Below, piece by piece: positions 1 through 8,915 of a DNA stretch of 64,000 nucleotides. The first letter of the stretch is position 1. Every line of letters starts with the position of its first letter. A program made the position numbers and the translations under genes. The stretch spans positions 1 through 64,000 of the forward strand of contig NZ_AWGD01000039.1 of the NCBI RefSeq assembly GCF_000495795.1, given 5' to 3'. This DNA is from Asticcacaulis sp. AC460. GTDB taxonomy: Bacteria > Pseudomonadota > Alphaproteobacteria > Caulobacterales > Caulobacteraceae. Under the pieces are notes generated by a model, which was not told the origin of the DNA, made no database searches, and saw only the letters and a list, made by a program, of their open reading frames with translations.

Positions 1-1887
1 ACCGTGAAGGTCTACTGGCAGACGTATAACCAGACGGCCGGTTACAACGACTACACCAGCCTGTCCGGTTACCTGACCTTCGCGGCCGGTGAGACGGTTA
101 AGACGGTTCGCATCCCGATCACCAACGACAGCCTGGATGAAGTCAACGAGGCCTTCACCCTGGAACTGTACAACCCCAGCAACAATGTCACCCTGACCAA
201 GAATGTCGGAACGGCGATCATCGTGGACGACGACGGCGCGGCGGCGGCGCCGGCGACCTTGAACGGGACGGGCAACGCCGATGTCCTGTTCGGCGGCAAT
301 GCCGGCGAAACCATTAATGCCGGGGATGGCGACGACATCGCGTTCGGCCAGGGCGGCAATGACACTGTCAACGGCGGTCAGGGCAATGACAGTCTTGACG
401 GCGGGACGGGCAGCGACCTGTTGACAGGGGGGACGGGCAACGACACCTTCTATGTCGATGGTGCCGCCGACGATGTCGTCGAGCTGAGCGGCCAGGGGAC
501 AGACCTGGTTGTCGCAACTGCCAGCTACAGCCTGGCCGGGAGGGTGGTCGAGAACCTGACCCTGACCGGTAGCGCCAACATCGATGCGACCGGGAATGGC
601 CTCGGCAACACCTTGACCGGCAATGCCGGCAACAACAACCTGGATGGCGGCGGCGCCAACGACACCCTGATCGGAGGCGCCGGCAACGACACCTACTATG
701 TCCAGGCCATCGGTGATGTCGTTGTCGAACTGTCCGGCGAAGGCGCGGACCTGGTGGTTTCATCGCTGACCTGGTCGCTGGCCGGCCTGTTGGTCGAAAA
801 CCTGAGCCTGACCGGATCCGCAGATTTGAATGGCACAGGCAATAGCTTTGGGAACAGCCTGAGCGGCAATGCCGGCCACAATATTCTGGATGGCGGAGCG
901 GGGAGCGACACCCTGACCGGAGGCCTGGGCAACGACACCTATTATGTCGATGCCGCCGGCGACAGCGTCGTCGAAGCCTCGGGCGGTGGAACCGACCTGA
1001 TCATCGCGTCGGTCAGCTACAGCCTGGTCGGCAAGCAGGCTGAAAACCTGACCTTGACGGGAGCGGCGGCCAGCGCCACGGGCAACGGACTGGCCAATGT
1101 GCTGACGGGCAATGTCGGCGCCAACCTGCTGGACGCCGGCGGAGGCCATGACAGCCTCGATGGTGGCGCCGGCACCGACACAATGATCGGCGGCAGCGGC
1201 AACGACAGCTATCTCGTCGACAGCACCGGCGACGTGATTACCGAAGCTGCCGGCGGTGGGACGGATGCCGTTCGGTCGTCGGCGACCTATACGCTGTCGG
1301 CTGATGTTGAGAGCCTAACCCTGACCGGTACCGCATCGATCAACGGCACCGGCAACGCTGTCGGTAACGTCCTGACTGGCAATACAGGCAGCAACGTGCT
1401 GAGCGGTGGGCTCGGCAACGACACCTACTATGTCCAGAACACCGGCGACAATGTCGTCGAACTGGGCGGGGAGGGGACGGATGTCATCTTCTCGACGGTC
1501 AGCTATAGCCTGAACGGCCGATACGCCGAGACGATCAACCTGACGGGATCGGCCAATATCAATGCCAGCGGTAACTCGCTGACCAACACCCTGGTCGGCA
1601 ATGACGGCAACAACACGCTGAACGGCAAGGGCGGCAAGGACGGCCTGACGGGCGGCCTGGGCGCGGATGTGTTCCTTTTCGAGGCCAGCAACGGGAAGGA
1701 TACCATCACCGACTTCTCGGCGGCGCAGAATGACAGCATCAATGTCAATGCGATTACCGGCGGGGTGGCCGACAATAGCCTTGTCGCCCAGGTCGGCGGC
1801 AATGTGGTGGTCACTTTCAACGCCAGCAACACCATCACTGTTATCGGGGCAACCCAAGCGGATGTTCTGGCGCATATGGTGTGGTGA
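1..1887 (+). CDS. Calx-beta/RTX-like calcium-binding repeat protein, 3' part only
   Basis: The reading frame is open to the left edge, so the N-terminus is missing. The first ~75 residues look like the end of a Calx-beta domain (LTFAAGETVKTVRIPI, then an acidic DDDG end). Next come glycine-aspartate nonapeptides (GNDTVNGG, GNDSLDGG) and five modules of about 80 residues. Each module starts with GGxGNDTYYV and contains a YSLxG...ENLTLTGSA segment. The last ~75 residues (ADVFLFEASNGKDTITDFS) resemble the C-terminal cap that carries the signal for type I secretion. Known family role: Ca2+-dependent folding after ABC-type export. Adhesin, S-layer-like protein or secreted enzyme cannot be told apart without the N-terminus. 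Confidence 0.85.
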   Translation, partial: TVKVYWQTYNQTAGYNDYTSLSGYLTFAAGETVKTVRIPITNDSLDEVNEAFTLELYNPSNNVTLTKNVGTAIIVDDDGAAAAPATLNGTGNADVLFGGNAGETINAGDGDDIAFGQGGNDTVNGGQGNDSLDGGTGSDLLTGGTGNDTFYVDGAADDVVELSGQGTDLVVATASYSLAGRVVENLTLTGSANIDATGNGLGNTLTGNAGNNNLDGGGANDTLIGGAGNDTYYVQAIGDVVVELSGEGADLVVSSLTWSLAGLLVENLSLTGSADLNGTGNSFGNSLSGNAGHNILDGGAGSDTLTGGLGNDTYYVDAAGDSVVEASGGGTDLIIASVSYSLVGKQAENLTLTGAAASATGNGLANVLTGNVGANLLDAGGGHDSLDGGAGTDTMIGGSGNDSYLVDSTGDVITEAAGGGTDAVRSSATYTLSADVESLTLTGTASINGTGNAVGNVLTGNTGSNVLSGGLGNDTYYVQNTGDNVVELGGEGTDVIFSTVSYSLNGRYAETINLTGSANINASGNSLTNTLVGNDGNNTLNGKGGKDGLTGGLGADVFLFEASNGKDTITDFSAAQNDSINVNAITGGVADNSLVAQVGGNVVVTFNASNTITVIGATQADVLAHMVW

Positions 1888-1960
1888 GTTTTCACCGATC
1901 GGCGCCGTCAGGTTTCCGGGTGCAGGGTCTGCCCTTTGCAGGCTCCGGGCGTTCGTTGCG

Positions 1961-2010
1961 GAAATCGCTACACTGTAGCGATTTCATCCGGTTTGCGTTT
2001 TGCAAACCGG
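1961..2010. terminator. Two adjacent inverted repeats between convergent genes
   Basis: A perfect 12-bp inverted repeat with a 1-nt centre (GAAATCGCTACA at 1961-1972, TGTAGCGATTTC at 1974-1985) is followed by a 9-bp hairpin (CCGGTTTGC at 1988-1996, GCAAACCGG at 2002-2010). They lie between the stop of the RTX-type gene and the stop of the converging GGDEF/EAL gene, so a two-way terminator is the natural reading. Neither strand has a clear T-tract. Confidence 0.45.
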
Positions 2011-2025
2011 CGCTCCTCACCCCTG

Positions 2026-4257
2026 CTAGCCGACCTGCTTCATTTCGCTGAGGTCGCCGTCCGTGATGGTCAGGCGGCGGTCGTTGCGCATCATCTCGTC
2101 GATCTCTTCGCGCGCCACCGGCCGCGAGAACAGGTAGCCCTGGATGATCTGACAGCCGGTCTGGCGCAGGATGTTCTTCTGCGCCCGGGTCTCGACGCCT
2201 TCGGCGACGATGTTCAGGTTCAGCGCCTTTGACAGCTTGACGATGGCGCGGATGACAGCCTCGGCCTCCGGGTCGACGCCCAGGTTCGACACGAAGGAGC
2301 GGTCGATCTTGATCTTGTCGACCGGATAGCGGCTGAGGTAGCCCAGCGACGAATAGCCGGTGCCGAAATCGTCGAGTGCGATCGAAAAGCCCATATTGCG
2401 CAGGTCGCGCAGCACGGTCTGGGTGACGCTGTCGTCGTTGAGCAGCACACCTTCGGTGATTTCAATCTCGATCTGGCCGGCGACGGTGTGGGTTTCGGCC
2501 AGCATGTCGCGCATCTGGCCGACGAAGCAGGCATGGCGCAGTTGCGTCGCCGAGACGTTGACGGCGACCTTCAGGCCCGGCCAGCGGTGGCTGTCGCGCA
2601 TGGCGCGGCGCATGACCAGGCTGCCCAGGTCGTGCATCAGGCCGCACTCCTCGGCCAGCGGAATGAAATAGGACGGCGACACCGGGCCGCGCGTCGGATG
2701 GGTCCAGCGGCAAAGGGCCTCGACGCCGACGATATTGCCGAAATGGTCGACCTGGGGCTGATAGACCACGTCGATATCCTCGACATGGATGGCTTCGCGC
2801 AGGCCGGTTTCCAGTGTCTTGCGCAGCTTGATGGTGGCGTCCATCTCCACTTCGAAGAAGGCGTACTGACCGCGGCCCAGATCCTTGGCGCGGTAGAGGG
2901 CCAGGTCGGCCTGGCGCAGGGCTTCGGCCGGATCGATATCGCCTTCGTGCAGCAGGGTGACGCCGATCGAGCACGACGAAAAGACCTGCCCGCTTTCGAG
3001 ATTGACCGTGCCGGTCAGGACTTCCAGGACGCGCTTAGCCAGGGCGGCGGCGCTTAAGGCATCGGTGTCGGTCTGGATGATGACGAATTCGTCGCCGCCC
3101 AGGCGCGCCAGGGTGTCGCAGGAGCGGATGATACCGCTGATCTTCGCGGCATTGTGGCGGATCAGTTCGTCGCCGGCCAGGTGACCCAGGGTATCGTTGA
3201 CGTCCTTGAAGCGGTCGAGGCCGATGCACATGACGGCGACGTGGCCGCCCTGGCGGTTCAGCCGTTCGCACGCCTGGTTCAGGCGGTCGGCGAACAGGGT
3301 GCGGTTGGGCAGGCCGGTGAGATTGTCGTGCAGGGCCATGTGCTTGGCCTTGGCTTCGCTGGCGATCAAGCCCTGCGCCGCCTTCTGGCTCTGGTGCAGC
3401 AGGACGATGGCGATCAGGCCCAGGCCCAGCGAGATCATCAGGACGGGACCGAGCGTGCGGATAAACAGTGTGCGGCCCGGCGTGTCGGGCATCCAGACCA
3501 GCTCAGCAATGGTTTTGCCGGTGTTTTCGTCGATGAAGGGCACCGAGGCCGCGCCCTGGGGCTTGGACTCGCCCGGATGGATGAGCGTGATTTCCGAGAC
3601 CATGTAGCGTTGCGACAGGTCGACCAGTTCCTGGCGGCTCAGTTCGTGGGTGCCGACGGCGACATAGGGTTTGTAGGCCAGCAGCTTCGGATCATGGCTG
3701 TCGGACAGCAGCAGACTGGCGCCGATGATGTAGATCTTGCCGTTGACGGCTTGCAGCTTGCCGGCGTGGTTGCTCTCGGAATTGTAGCTGAGGCGGCGGG
3801 CGGCGCGTTCGTCGAAGCGGGCGCGCAGGTCCCGGATGACGCCGGTGGACTGGATGGCGATGGTCTCAAAAGACTTGGGGTCGACCTCCTCGCCCTTGCG
3901 GTAGGCGAAGACGATGCGGCCGGCATCATCCATCAGGAAGTTGGATTCGAACTTGAGATAGTTTTCGAAATAGGCGCCGATATTGTTCTTTACCCACTTC
4001 TTGTCGTACTTGACATGGGTGCTTTCGACCGCCTGGTCCCAGATGGTGATCGGGGTCATCATCATCGCATGGTCGTCTGCCATCTGGCCGAGCCCCATGG
4101 TGACCAGCTTCTGTTCGCGGGTACGCGACAGGGTGTCGGCCTGTTCGGCCCACACCCATAAACTACCCACCAAAGCGCAGACTGCGACAACGACGATCAG
4201 GGCCATCGGAGCCAACAGTTTGAGTTCGCTTGCGCTACGTTTCACCAGCACCCTCAT
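2026..4257 (-). CDS. CHASE4-GGDEF-EAL cyclic-di-GMP synthase/phosphodiesterase
   Basis: A 743-residue inner-membrane signalling protein. A transmembrane segment at ~15-37 and another at ~266-288 bracket a periplasmic CHASE4-like sensor (TIWDQAVEST near residue 72). The cytoplasmic part has a GGDEF domain with an intact GGDEF at 387-391 and an intact inhibitory site RSCD at 378-381, five residues upstream. The EAL domain has intact EAL at 513-515, DDFGTG at 629-634 and a later VAEGVET motif. Both catalytic halves therefore look competent to make (GTP to c-di-GMP) and cleave (to pGpG) the messenger, with product inhibition of the cyclase half. It is transcribed alone and converges on the RTX-type gene. 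Which activity dominates in the cell cannot be read from sequence. Confidence 0.93.
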   Translation of the reverse strand: MRVLVKRSASELKLLAPMALIVVVAVCALVGSLWVWAEQADTLSRTREQKLVTMGLGQMADDHAMMMTPITIWDQAVESTHVKYDKKWVKNNIGAYFENYLKFESNFLMDDAGRIVFAYRKGEEVDPKSFETIAIQSTGVIRDLRARFDERAARRLSYNSESNHAGKLQAVNGKIYIIGASLLLSDSHDPKLLAYKPYVAVGTHELSRQELVDLSQRYMVSEITLIHPGESKPQGAASVPFIDENTGKTIAELVWMPDTPGRTLFIRTLGPVLMISLGLGLIAIVLLHQSQKAAQGLIASEAKAKHMALHDNLTGLPNRTLFADRLNQACERLNRQGGHVAVMCIGLDRFKDVNDTLGHLAGDELIRHNAAKISGIIRSCDTLARLGGDEFVIIQTDTDALSAAALAKRVLEVLTGTVNLESGQVFSSCSIGVTLLHEGDIDPAEALRQADLALYRAKDLGRGQYAFFEVEMDATIKLRKTLETGLREAIHVEDIDVVYQPQVDHFGNIVGVEALCRWTHPTRGPVSPSYFIPLAEECGLMHDLGSLVMRRAMRDSHRWPGLKVAVNVSATQLRHACFVGQMRDMLAETHTVAGQIEIEITEGVLLNDDSVTQTVLRDLRNMGFSIALDDFGTGYSSLGYLSRYPVDKIKIDRSFVSNLGVDPEAEAVIRAIVKLSKALNLNIVAEGVETRAQKNILRQTGCQIIQGYLFSRPVAREEIDEMMRNDRRLTITDGDLSEMKQVG

Positions 4258-4396
4258 TCTGAGGTAAATTATTATGTCAGTGTGGGACCTTAGGCGAAAA
4301 CTCTTAAATTAAGGCAAACGCCCGCCACTTTTCGTTAGAATTTTGTTAACCTTGTTGTGGGCCGGAATTGCCGCACTTGCGGCATATCTTTCCCTT

Positions 4397-4424
4397 GACA
4401 GCACAGGGGTTGCGCGTAATCCGG
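4397..4424 (+). promoter_or_regulatory. Possible sigma-70-type promoter for the GST gene
   Basis: TTGACA at 4397-4402 is followed, 16 bp later, by TAATCC at 4419-4424, 35 bp before the chosen start at 4460. A small hairpin (TGCCGCA at 4371-4377, TGCGGCA at 4380-4386) lies just upstream. The -10 match is modest. Confidence 0.35.
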
Positions 4425-4459
4425 ACGCAACCGGCAAAAACTGCGCAGCGAAGGGCGTC

Positions 4460-5053
4460 ATGAAACTTTTTATCAATTCGGGATCGCCATTTGCGCGCAA
4501 GGCGCGGATCGTGTTGCGGGAAAAGGGGCTGATGGACCGGGTCGAGGAGGTCTTCGTCATCCCGGTCGAGAGCCATCCCGACCTGGTGGCGGCCAATCCG
4601 CTGGCCCAGATTCCGGCGCTGGTGGCCGACGACGGGGTGCGATGGACCGATTCCAGCCTGATCGCCCACTGGCTGGACGGGCAGGGGGAGGGGCCGCGGT
4701 TGCTGCCGGAAGGTGAGGAGGCGTGGCCGGTGCGCCGGCTGGAGGTGACGGCGGCCGGCATCCTGGAAATGACGGTCAAGATGGTGCTGGAAAACCGCCG
4801 GCCGGAAAACGAGCGCTCGCCGTTCTGGCTGGAACGGTGGGAAGGCAGTCTGGTACGCGGTTTCGAAGTGGCGGAGGCTGTGTGTCCGGATGCGGATGTA
4901 TTCGACCTGGGGGCGTTGACCCTGGGCATTGCCGCGACCTATGCCGATTTCCGTTATCCCCATATCGACTGGCGATCTGTGGCGCCAAAGGTGGCCGCCC
5001 TGCAGACGCAACTGGAAAAGCGGCAGAGCTTTATTGATACCTATCCGAAATAA
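4460..5053 (+). CDS. Glutathione S-transferase family protein
   Basis: A 197-residue protein beginning MKLFINSGSPFARKARIVLREKG, the usual start of the thioredoxin-like N-terminal GST domain. NPLAQIPALV supplies the cis-proline of the glutathione site and DSSLIAHWLD the end of that domain, followed by an all-helical C-terminal domain. The frame is open further upstream, but ATG 4460 is chosen because homology starts there and AAGGG lies at 4451-4455. Known role: conjugation or reduction of electrophiles with glutathione in the cytosol. The substrate is not predictable. The gene sits 31 bp before prfA. Confidence 0.85.
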   Translation: MKLFINSGSPFARKARIVLREKGLMDRVEEVFVIPVESHPDLVAANPLAQIPALVADDGVRWTDSSLIAHWLDGQGEGPRLLPEGEEAWPVRRLEVTAAGILEMTVKMVLENRRPENERSPFWLERWEGSLVRGFEVAEAVCPDADVFDLGALTLGIAATYADFRYPHIDWRSVAPKVAALQTQLEKRQSFIDTYPK

Positions 5054-5084
5054 CGATAAGCGGGGGGCTTGAGGAGTTACCCTG

Positions 5085-6161
5085 TTGATACACCTGCCCC
5101 AAGCCAAGCTCGACCAGGTCATGGACCGCTTCCGTATGATCGAGGCGCGTATGGAATCGACGACGGACGGCGCCGAGATCGTGCGGCTGTCGAAGGAGCA
5201 TGCCGAGATCAAGCCGGTCTGTGACGCCGTCGAACGGCTGGTCAAGGCGCGCGCCCAAGTGCCGGAACTGGAAGAGATGGTTGCGCTCAACGATCCGGAC
5301 CTGTCGCCCCTGGCCGAAGAGGAACTAGGCGAGTTGAAGGGGAGCTTGCCGGACCTGGAGCGCGGGGTGGCGTTGCTGCTTGCGCCCAAGGACAAGGACG
5401 AGAACGCCTCGGCCATCCTGGAACTGCGTGCCGGTACGGGCGGGGACGAGGCGGCCTTGTTCGCCGGCGACCTATTCCGCATGTATTCGCGCTATGCGGC
5501 GGCGCAAGGGTGGAAGGTCGAGGTCGACAGTCTGTCGGAAGGTGAGGCCGGTGGCTTCAAGGAAATCATTGCTTCGGTGACCGGCGAGGGCGTGTTCGGC
5601 AAGCTGAAGTTCGAGTCGGGTGTGCACCGCGTACAGCGCGTGCCGGCGACCGAGGCGGGCGGCCGTATCCATACGTCGGCGGCGACCGTGGCGGTGTTGC
5701 CCGAGGCCGAGGATGTCGAGATTGAAATCCGCGACCAGGACCTGCGCATCGACACCTACCGGTCGTCTGGCGCCGGTGGTCAGCACGTCAACAAGACCGA
5801 CTCGGCGGTGCGGATCACCCACCTGCCGACCGGGATCGTCGTCACCAGCTCGGAAAAGTCGCAGCACCAGAACCGGGCGATCGCCATGCGTAACCTGAAG
5901 GCCCGCATGTACGACATGCAGCGCCAGGCGCTGGATACGGCGCGGTCGGATGCGCGCAAGTCGCAGGTAGGATCGGGCGATCGGTCGGAGCGAATCCGGA
6001 CCTATAATTATCCGCAAGGCCGGGTCAGCGATCATCGCATCAACCTGACGCTCTATAACCTGCCGCAGTTCATGGAAGGCGATATGGGCCAGATGATCAA
6101 TGCGCTGATCGCCGAGGACCAGGCCGAACGCCTGGCGCAGCTTGAGGAAGAGTTTCGCTGA
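5085..6161 (+). CDS. prfA: Peptide chain release factor 1
   Basis: The 358-residue class I release factor ends translation at UAA and UAG. The stop-codon-reading motif PAT is at 187-189 (RVPATEAGG), which marks RF1 rather than RF2, and the catalytic GGQ is at 231-233 ([17 protein letters not shown]). The start is TTG 5085, supported by GAGGAG at 5071-5076 with 8-bp spacing and normal RF1 length. The gene overlaps the next by one base (TGATG). In many proteobacteria prmC, the methyltransferase for the GGQ glutamine, follows prfA; here a MOSC protein follows instead. Confidence 0.97.
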   Translation: MIHLPQAKLDQVMDRFRMIEARMESTTDGAEIVRLSKEHAEIKPVCDAVERLVKARAQVPELEEMVALNDPDLSPLAEEELGELKGSLPDLERGVALLLAPKDKDENASAILELRAGTGGDEAALFAGDLFRMYSRYAAAQGWKVEVDSLSEGEAGGFKEIIASVTGEGVFGKLKFESGVHRVQRVPATEAGGRIHTSAATVAVLPEAEDVEIEIRDQDLRIDTYRSSGAGGQHVNKTDSAVRITHLPTGIVVTSSEKSQHQNRAIAMRNLKARMYDMQRQALDTARSDARKSQVGSGDRSERIRTYNYPQGRVSDHRINLTLYNLPQFMEGDMGQMINALIAEDQAERLAQLEEEFR

Positions 6162-6955
6162 TGACCGGTACCGTCTCCGCTCTGTGGCGTCATCCGATCA
6201 AGGGTTTCACACCGGAGGCGATTGAGCAGGCGGTCTTGAGCGAAGGTGGATTCTTTCCGTGCGACCGCTTGTTTGCGTTGGAGGTGGGACCGTCGGGATT
6301 TGATCCGGCGGCGCCGAAGACCATTTCCAAAATGAAGTTTGCCGTGCTGGCGCGGTTTCCGGCGGTAGCCAGGTTGCAGACGTACTATGACGAGGCGCGT
6401 GCAGTCCTGGCGGTGTCGGATGGTGGTGATGCGGTGGAGTTCGAGCTGGCAACAGGCGCCGGCCAACAGGCACTGGCGCGTCATGTCGAGGCGGTTCTGG
6501 CCGCGAATGAGGACTATGATCCGGTTTTACAGCCGTTGAACTTCCTTGCCGCGCCTGAAATTGCCGAGCCTTTTCGCTTTACCGATTCCGGCAAGGGGTT
6601 CGTGTCCTTCCTCAATCTCAATTCAATGCGCGATGTCAGCCGGCGGATGGGCGGGCCGGAACTGGACCCGTTGCGGCTGCGTGCCAATATTTGGGTCGAG
6701 GACTGGTCGCCGTTCGAAGACCATGGCTGGGTAGGGCGGATCCTGCGCATCGGTGACGATGGGCCGGAACTGGAAGTTCTAAAGCCGATTGTCCGTTGCG
6801 TCGCCACCCATGTGAATCCGGACACCGCCGAGCGCGATATCGACCTGTGCACGGCGTTGTGGGAGAATTACGGTCATCGCGACTGCGGTATCTATGCCCG
6901 GGTGGTCAAAGGCGGTGCGGTCCGGCCGGGTGATCGCGTTCACCTGATGGGTTGA
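6161..6955 (+). CDS. MOSC domain protein
   Basis: A 264-residue protein with an N-terminal MOSC beta-barrel (VSALWRHPIKGFTPEAIEQA) and a C-terminal MOSC domain that includes the conserved cysteine in PIVRCVATHVNP and a closing RPGDRVHL. MOSC domains relate to the molybdenum cofactor sulfurase C-terminus and to YiiM/YcbX proteins, which use the molybdenum cofactor or carry sulfur. The start ATG overlaps the prfA stop, so translation is probably coupled. The substrate is unknown. Confidence 0.85.
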   Translation: MTGTVSALWRHPIKGFTPEAIEQAVLSEGGFFPCDRLFALEVGPSGFDPAAPKTISKMKFAVLARFPAVARLQTYYDEARAVLAVSDGGDAVEFELATGAGQQALARHVEAVLAANEDYDPVLQPLNFLAAPEIAEPFRFTDSGKGFVSFLNLNSMRDVSRRMGGPELDPLRLRANIWVEDWSPFEDHGWVGRILRIGDDGPELEVLKPIVRCVATHVNPDTAERDIDLCTALWENYGHRDCGIYARVVKGGAVRPGDRVHLMG

Positions 6956-7012
6956 CTTGGCGGGACAGGCTTCTATGTAGCCTGTGACTCTCACATAACA
7001 CAGGTGCTCCCC

Positions 7013-7729
7013 ATGCCGACCCTCGTTCTGCTTCGCCACGGCCAAAGCCAGTGGAACCTCGAAAACCGCTTTACCGGCTGGGTCGATGTCGATCTGACTG
7101 CCGAGGGTGAAGCCCAGGCGCGTCGCGGCGGCGAGCTGATCAAGGAACAGGGTATCGAGATCGACCGCGCCTTTACGTCGGTTCTAACCCGCGCGATCCG
7201 CACCTGTAACCTGGCATTGGAGGCGGCCGGCCAGACCTTCGTGCCGGTGACCAAGGACTGGCATCTGAACGAGCGGCATTATGGCGGGCTCACCGGGCTG
7301 GACAAGGCCGAGACGGCGGCCAAGCACGGCGAAGACCAGGTCAAGGTGTGGCGCCGGTCGTACGACGTGCCGCCGCCGCCGCTGGAGGACGGTGGTGCGT
7401 ATGATTTCAAGGCCGATCGCCGCTATGCCGGGGCGGTCCTGCCGGATACCGAGAGCCTGAAGACCACGCTGGATCGCGTGCTGCCGTTCTGGGATGGGGC
7501 GATCACGCCGGCCTTGAAGTCGGGCGAGACCGTGCTGGTGGCGGCGCACGGCAACTCGATCCGGGCGATCTTGAAGCTGTTGTTTAACCTCGGCGAAGAG
7601 GCGATCCTGGATGTGGAAGTGCCGACCAGCAATCCGCTGGTGGTCGAGCTGGATGCCGGTTTGAAGCCGGTGTCGGCACGATATCTGGATGAAACCCGGG
7701 CTAACCCGGTGCCGGAGCTGGTGGCTTGA
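7013..7729 (+). CDS. gpmA: 2,3-bisphosphoglycerate-dependent phosphoglycerate mutase
   Basis: The enzyme interconverts 3- and 2-phosphoglycerate in glycolysis and gluconeogenesis. The 238-residue protein has the phosphohistidine loop [10 protein letters not shown] at the N-terminus, the acid/base glutamate in [14 protein letters not shown] and the second histidine in [14 protein letters not shown] at 7004 is in frame, but ATG 7013 gives the family-typical [10 protein letters not shown] start and is preferred. The REP-like inverted repeat of the DUF559 element begins 8 bp after the stop. Confidence 0.96.
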   Translation: MPTLVLLRHGQSQWNLENRFTGWVDVDLTAEGEAQARRGGELIKEQGIEIDRAFTSVLTRAIRTCNLALEAAGQTFVPVTKDWHLNERHYGGLTGLDKAETAAKHGEDQVKVWRRSYDVPPPPLEDGGAYDFKADRRYAGAVLPDTESLKTTLDRVLPFWDGAITPALKSGETVLVAAHGNSIRAILKLLFNLGEEAILDVEVPTSNPLVVELDAGLKPVSARYLDETRANPVPELVA

Positions 7730-7736
7730 GAAAGCG

Positions 7737-8240
7737 TGAAGCGCTGTAAAACCCCCTCTCCCCGCTCACGGGGAGAGGGTAGGGGTGAGGGGCATACCCA
7801 TGCGTGGGCCTGACGAGAAGAAGACCGAGCGCGCACGAAACCTGCGAAAAGACGGGAGCAACGCGGAGTGGGCGGTTTGGAACGGTTTGCGCAACCGAAT
7901 GCTTAGTGGTCGGAAATTTGTCCGCCAACTGCCGATAGGGCCTTATTTCGCTGACTTTGCCTGTCGTGAACTCAATCTCGTCGTCGAGATAGATGGTAGC
8001 CAGCACAATGACAGTCACGATGATCGGGTTCGTGACATTTACATGAACAAGCTGGGATGGTCGGTCGCACGATTTGTTATCGGGGATAAGGGGCCAATTT
8101 TGGATACCATCGTGGCGATTTGCGAAGGTGAGATTGCCGAGCCTGTCCGGTCGCCTGAATTTAACTTCTACCCCTCATGGCATGCCCCTCACCCCAACCC
8201 TCTCCCCGCAGGCGGGGAGAGGGGGCTTTACGGCGCTTCA
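7737..8240. mobile_element. DUF559 unit bounded by 62-bp inverted repeats
   Basis: Bases 7737-7798 and the reverse complement of 8179-8240 match at 55 of 62 positions by eye. Each arm begins TGAAGCGC and contains its own palindrome (CCCTCTCCCCGC...GGGGAGAGGG) followed by GGGGTGAGGGGCAT. The arms enclose the body of a DUF559 nuclease gene, making a ~504-bp unit between gpmA and a deaminase gene. The layout resembles REP/MITE-type units that travel with a linked nuclease. No target-site duplication was recognised at the ends. Mobility is inferred. Confidence 0.7.
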
Positions 8241-8849
8241 TCTGAGACGTTGATGCGACGTGCTATCGCTCTGGCGCGGCCAGGGAAGACCTGGCCCAAT
8301 CCGGCCGTAGGGTGTGTGCTGGTGAAAGACGGCGTCGTTGTCGGTGAAGGCGCCACAGGCGACGGTGGTCGTCCGCATGCCGAGGAAAATGCTCTCGATA
8401 TGGCGGGGGAAACAGCGAGGGGCGCCACCGCCTATGTGACGTTGGAGCCGTGTGGGAAGCGTTCCACGGGGTGTGCATCGTGCTCGGAACGGCTGGTGGC
8501 GGCAGGGGTCGCGAGAGTCGTCTATGCCTGTGACGACCCTTCGCCCTATGCCTCTCATGTCGGGCCGCAACGGTTGATCGATGCGGGTATCACCGTCGAA
8601 GCCGGACTGCTGGAAGATGAGGTGGCGCATCTGATTGCGCCCTTTGCACACTTCTTAAAAACTGGAAGTCCGATGGTGCGCGAACGGGATGACGTCACCG
8701 GTTTCGACGCGGAGTTCCAACCCGAACCCGATGCCGAGCTGGGCGCTGAACTGGTCGCCTGGGCAGGCAAGGGCTACCGGCATCTGAGGGTGCCGGAAGG
8801 CTCGCAACTGGCGGCCGAATTGCGCAGCCTCGGCTACCTCACTGAATAA
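7800..8849 (+). CDS. DUF559 endonuclease-like protein read in frame into the RibD-like deaminase
   Basis: The frame from ATG 7800 (MRGPDEKKTERARNLRKDG) encodes a DUF559 domain of the restriction-endonuclease/Vsr-like fold. WNGLRNRMLSGRKFVRQLPI, DFACRELNLVVEIDG and SQH carry the D...ExD-type acidic residues of this nuclease fold. The frame has no stop at the end of that domain. It crosses the right inverted repeat, translated as HPNPLPAGGERG, and enters the deaminase. The left repeat supplies the ribosome-binding site (GAGGGG at 7787-7792). A GTG at 7785 is an alternative start. Whether a 349-residue fusion is made, or two proteins from separate starts, is unknown. Confidence 0.7.
   Translation: MRGPDEKKTERARNLRKDGSNAEWAVWNGLRNRMLSGRKFVRQLPIGPYFADFACRELNLVVEIDGSQHNDSHDDRVRDIYMNKLGWSVARFVIGDKGPILDTIVAICEGEIAEPVRSPEFNFYPSWHAPHPNPLPAGGERGLYGASSETLMRRAIALARPGKTWPNPAVGCVLVKDGVVVGEGATGDGGRPHAEENALDMAGETARGATAYVTLEPCGKRSTGCASCSERLVAAGVARVVYACDDPSPYASHVGPQRLIDAGITVEAGLLEDEVAHLIAPFAHFLKTGSPMVRERDDVTGFDAEFQPEPDAELGAELVAWAGKGYRHLRVPEGSQLAAELRSLGYLTE
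8253..8849 (+). CDS. RibD-like pyrimidine deaminase domain protein, probable original gene
   Basis: Starting at MRRAIALARPGKTWPNPAVGCVLVKDG, this 198-residue part matches the deaminase half of RibD. Zinc-site motifs are HAEENAL (histidine plus catalytic glutamate) and TLEPCGKRSTGCASC (cysteines). The usual RibD spacing PCxxxGRxPPC is altered, and the reductase half is absent, so it is not a complete riboflavin-pathway RibD. The likely reaction is deamination of an aminopyrimidine nucleotide. TTG 8250 is an adjacent alternative start, and no strong ribosome-binding site is seen. The right arm of the DUF559 unit ends 12 bp upstream, so its original 5' end may have been replaced. Confidence 0.72.
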   Translation: MRRAIALARPGKTWPNPAVGCVLVKDGVVVGEGATGDGGRPHAEENALDMAGETARGATAYVTLEPCGKRSTGCASCSERLVAAGVARVVYACDDPSPYASHVGPQRLIDAGITVEAGLLEDEVAHLIAPFAHFLKTGSPMVRERDDVTGFDAEFQPEPDAELGAELVAWAGKGYRHLRVPEGSQLAAELRSLGYLTE

Positions 8850-8915
8850 AGCCAAATTTTAAGATATTTCTGACATCCTGCTCGTTCAAGTTATGCGAGT
8901 GGAAGTCAAACCAGG

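Noticed and set aside
241-1700. Regular repeats read as a possible CRISPR array
   Set aside because: The periodicity is coding (about 240 bp modules and nonapeptides of an RTX-type protein), with no constant repeat and variable spacers.
3154-4161. A 335-codon plus-strand frame opposite the GGDEF/EAL gene
   Set aside because: It lies wholly inside a well-supported gene on the other strand and shows only low-complexity G/A/D/Q/V composition.
8253-8849. Calling the deaminase ribD
   Set aside because: The reductase half is missing and the cysteine spacing differs, so the riboflavin-pathway symbol is not justified.
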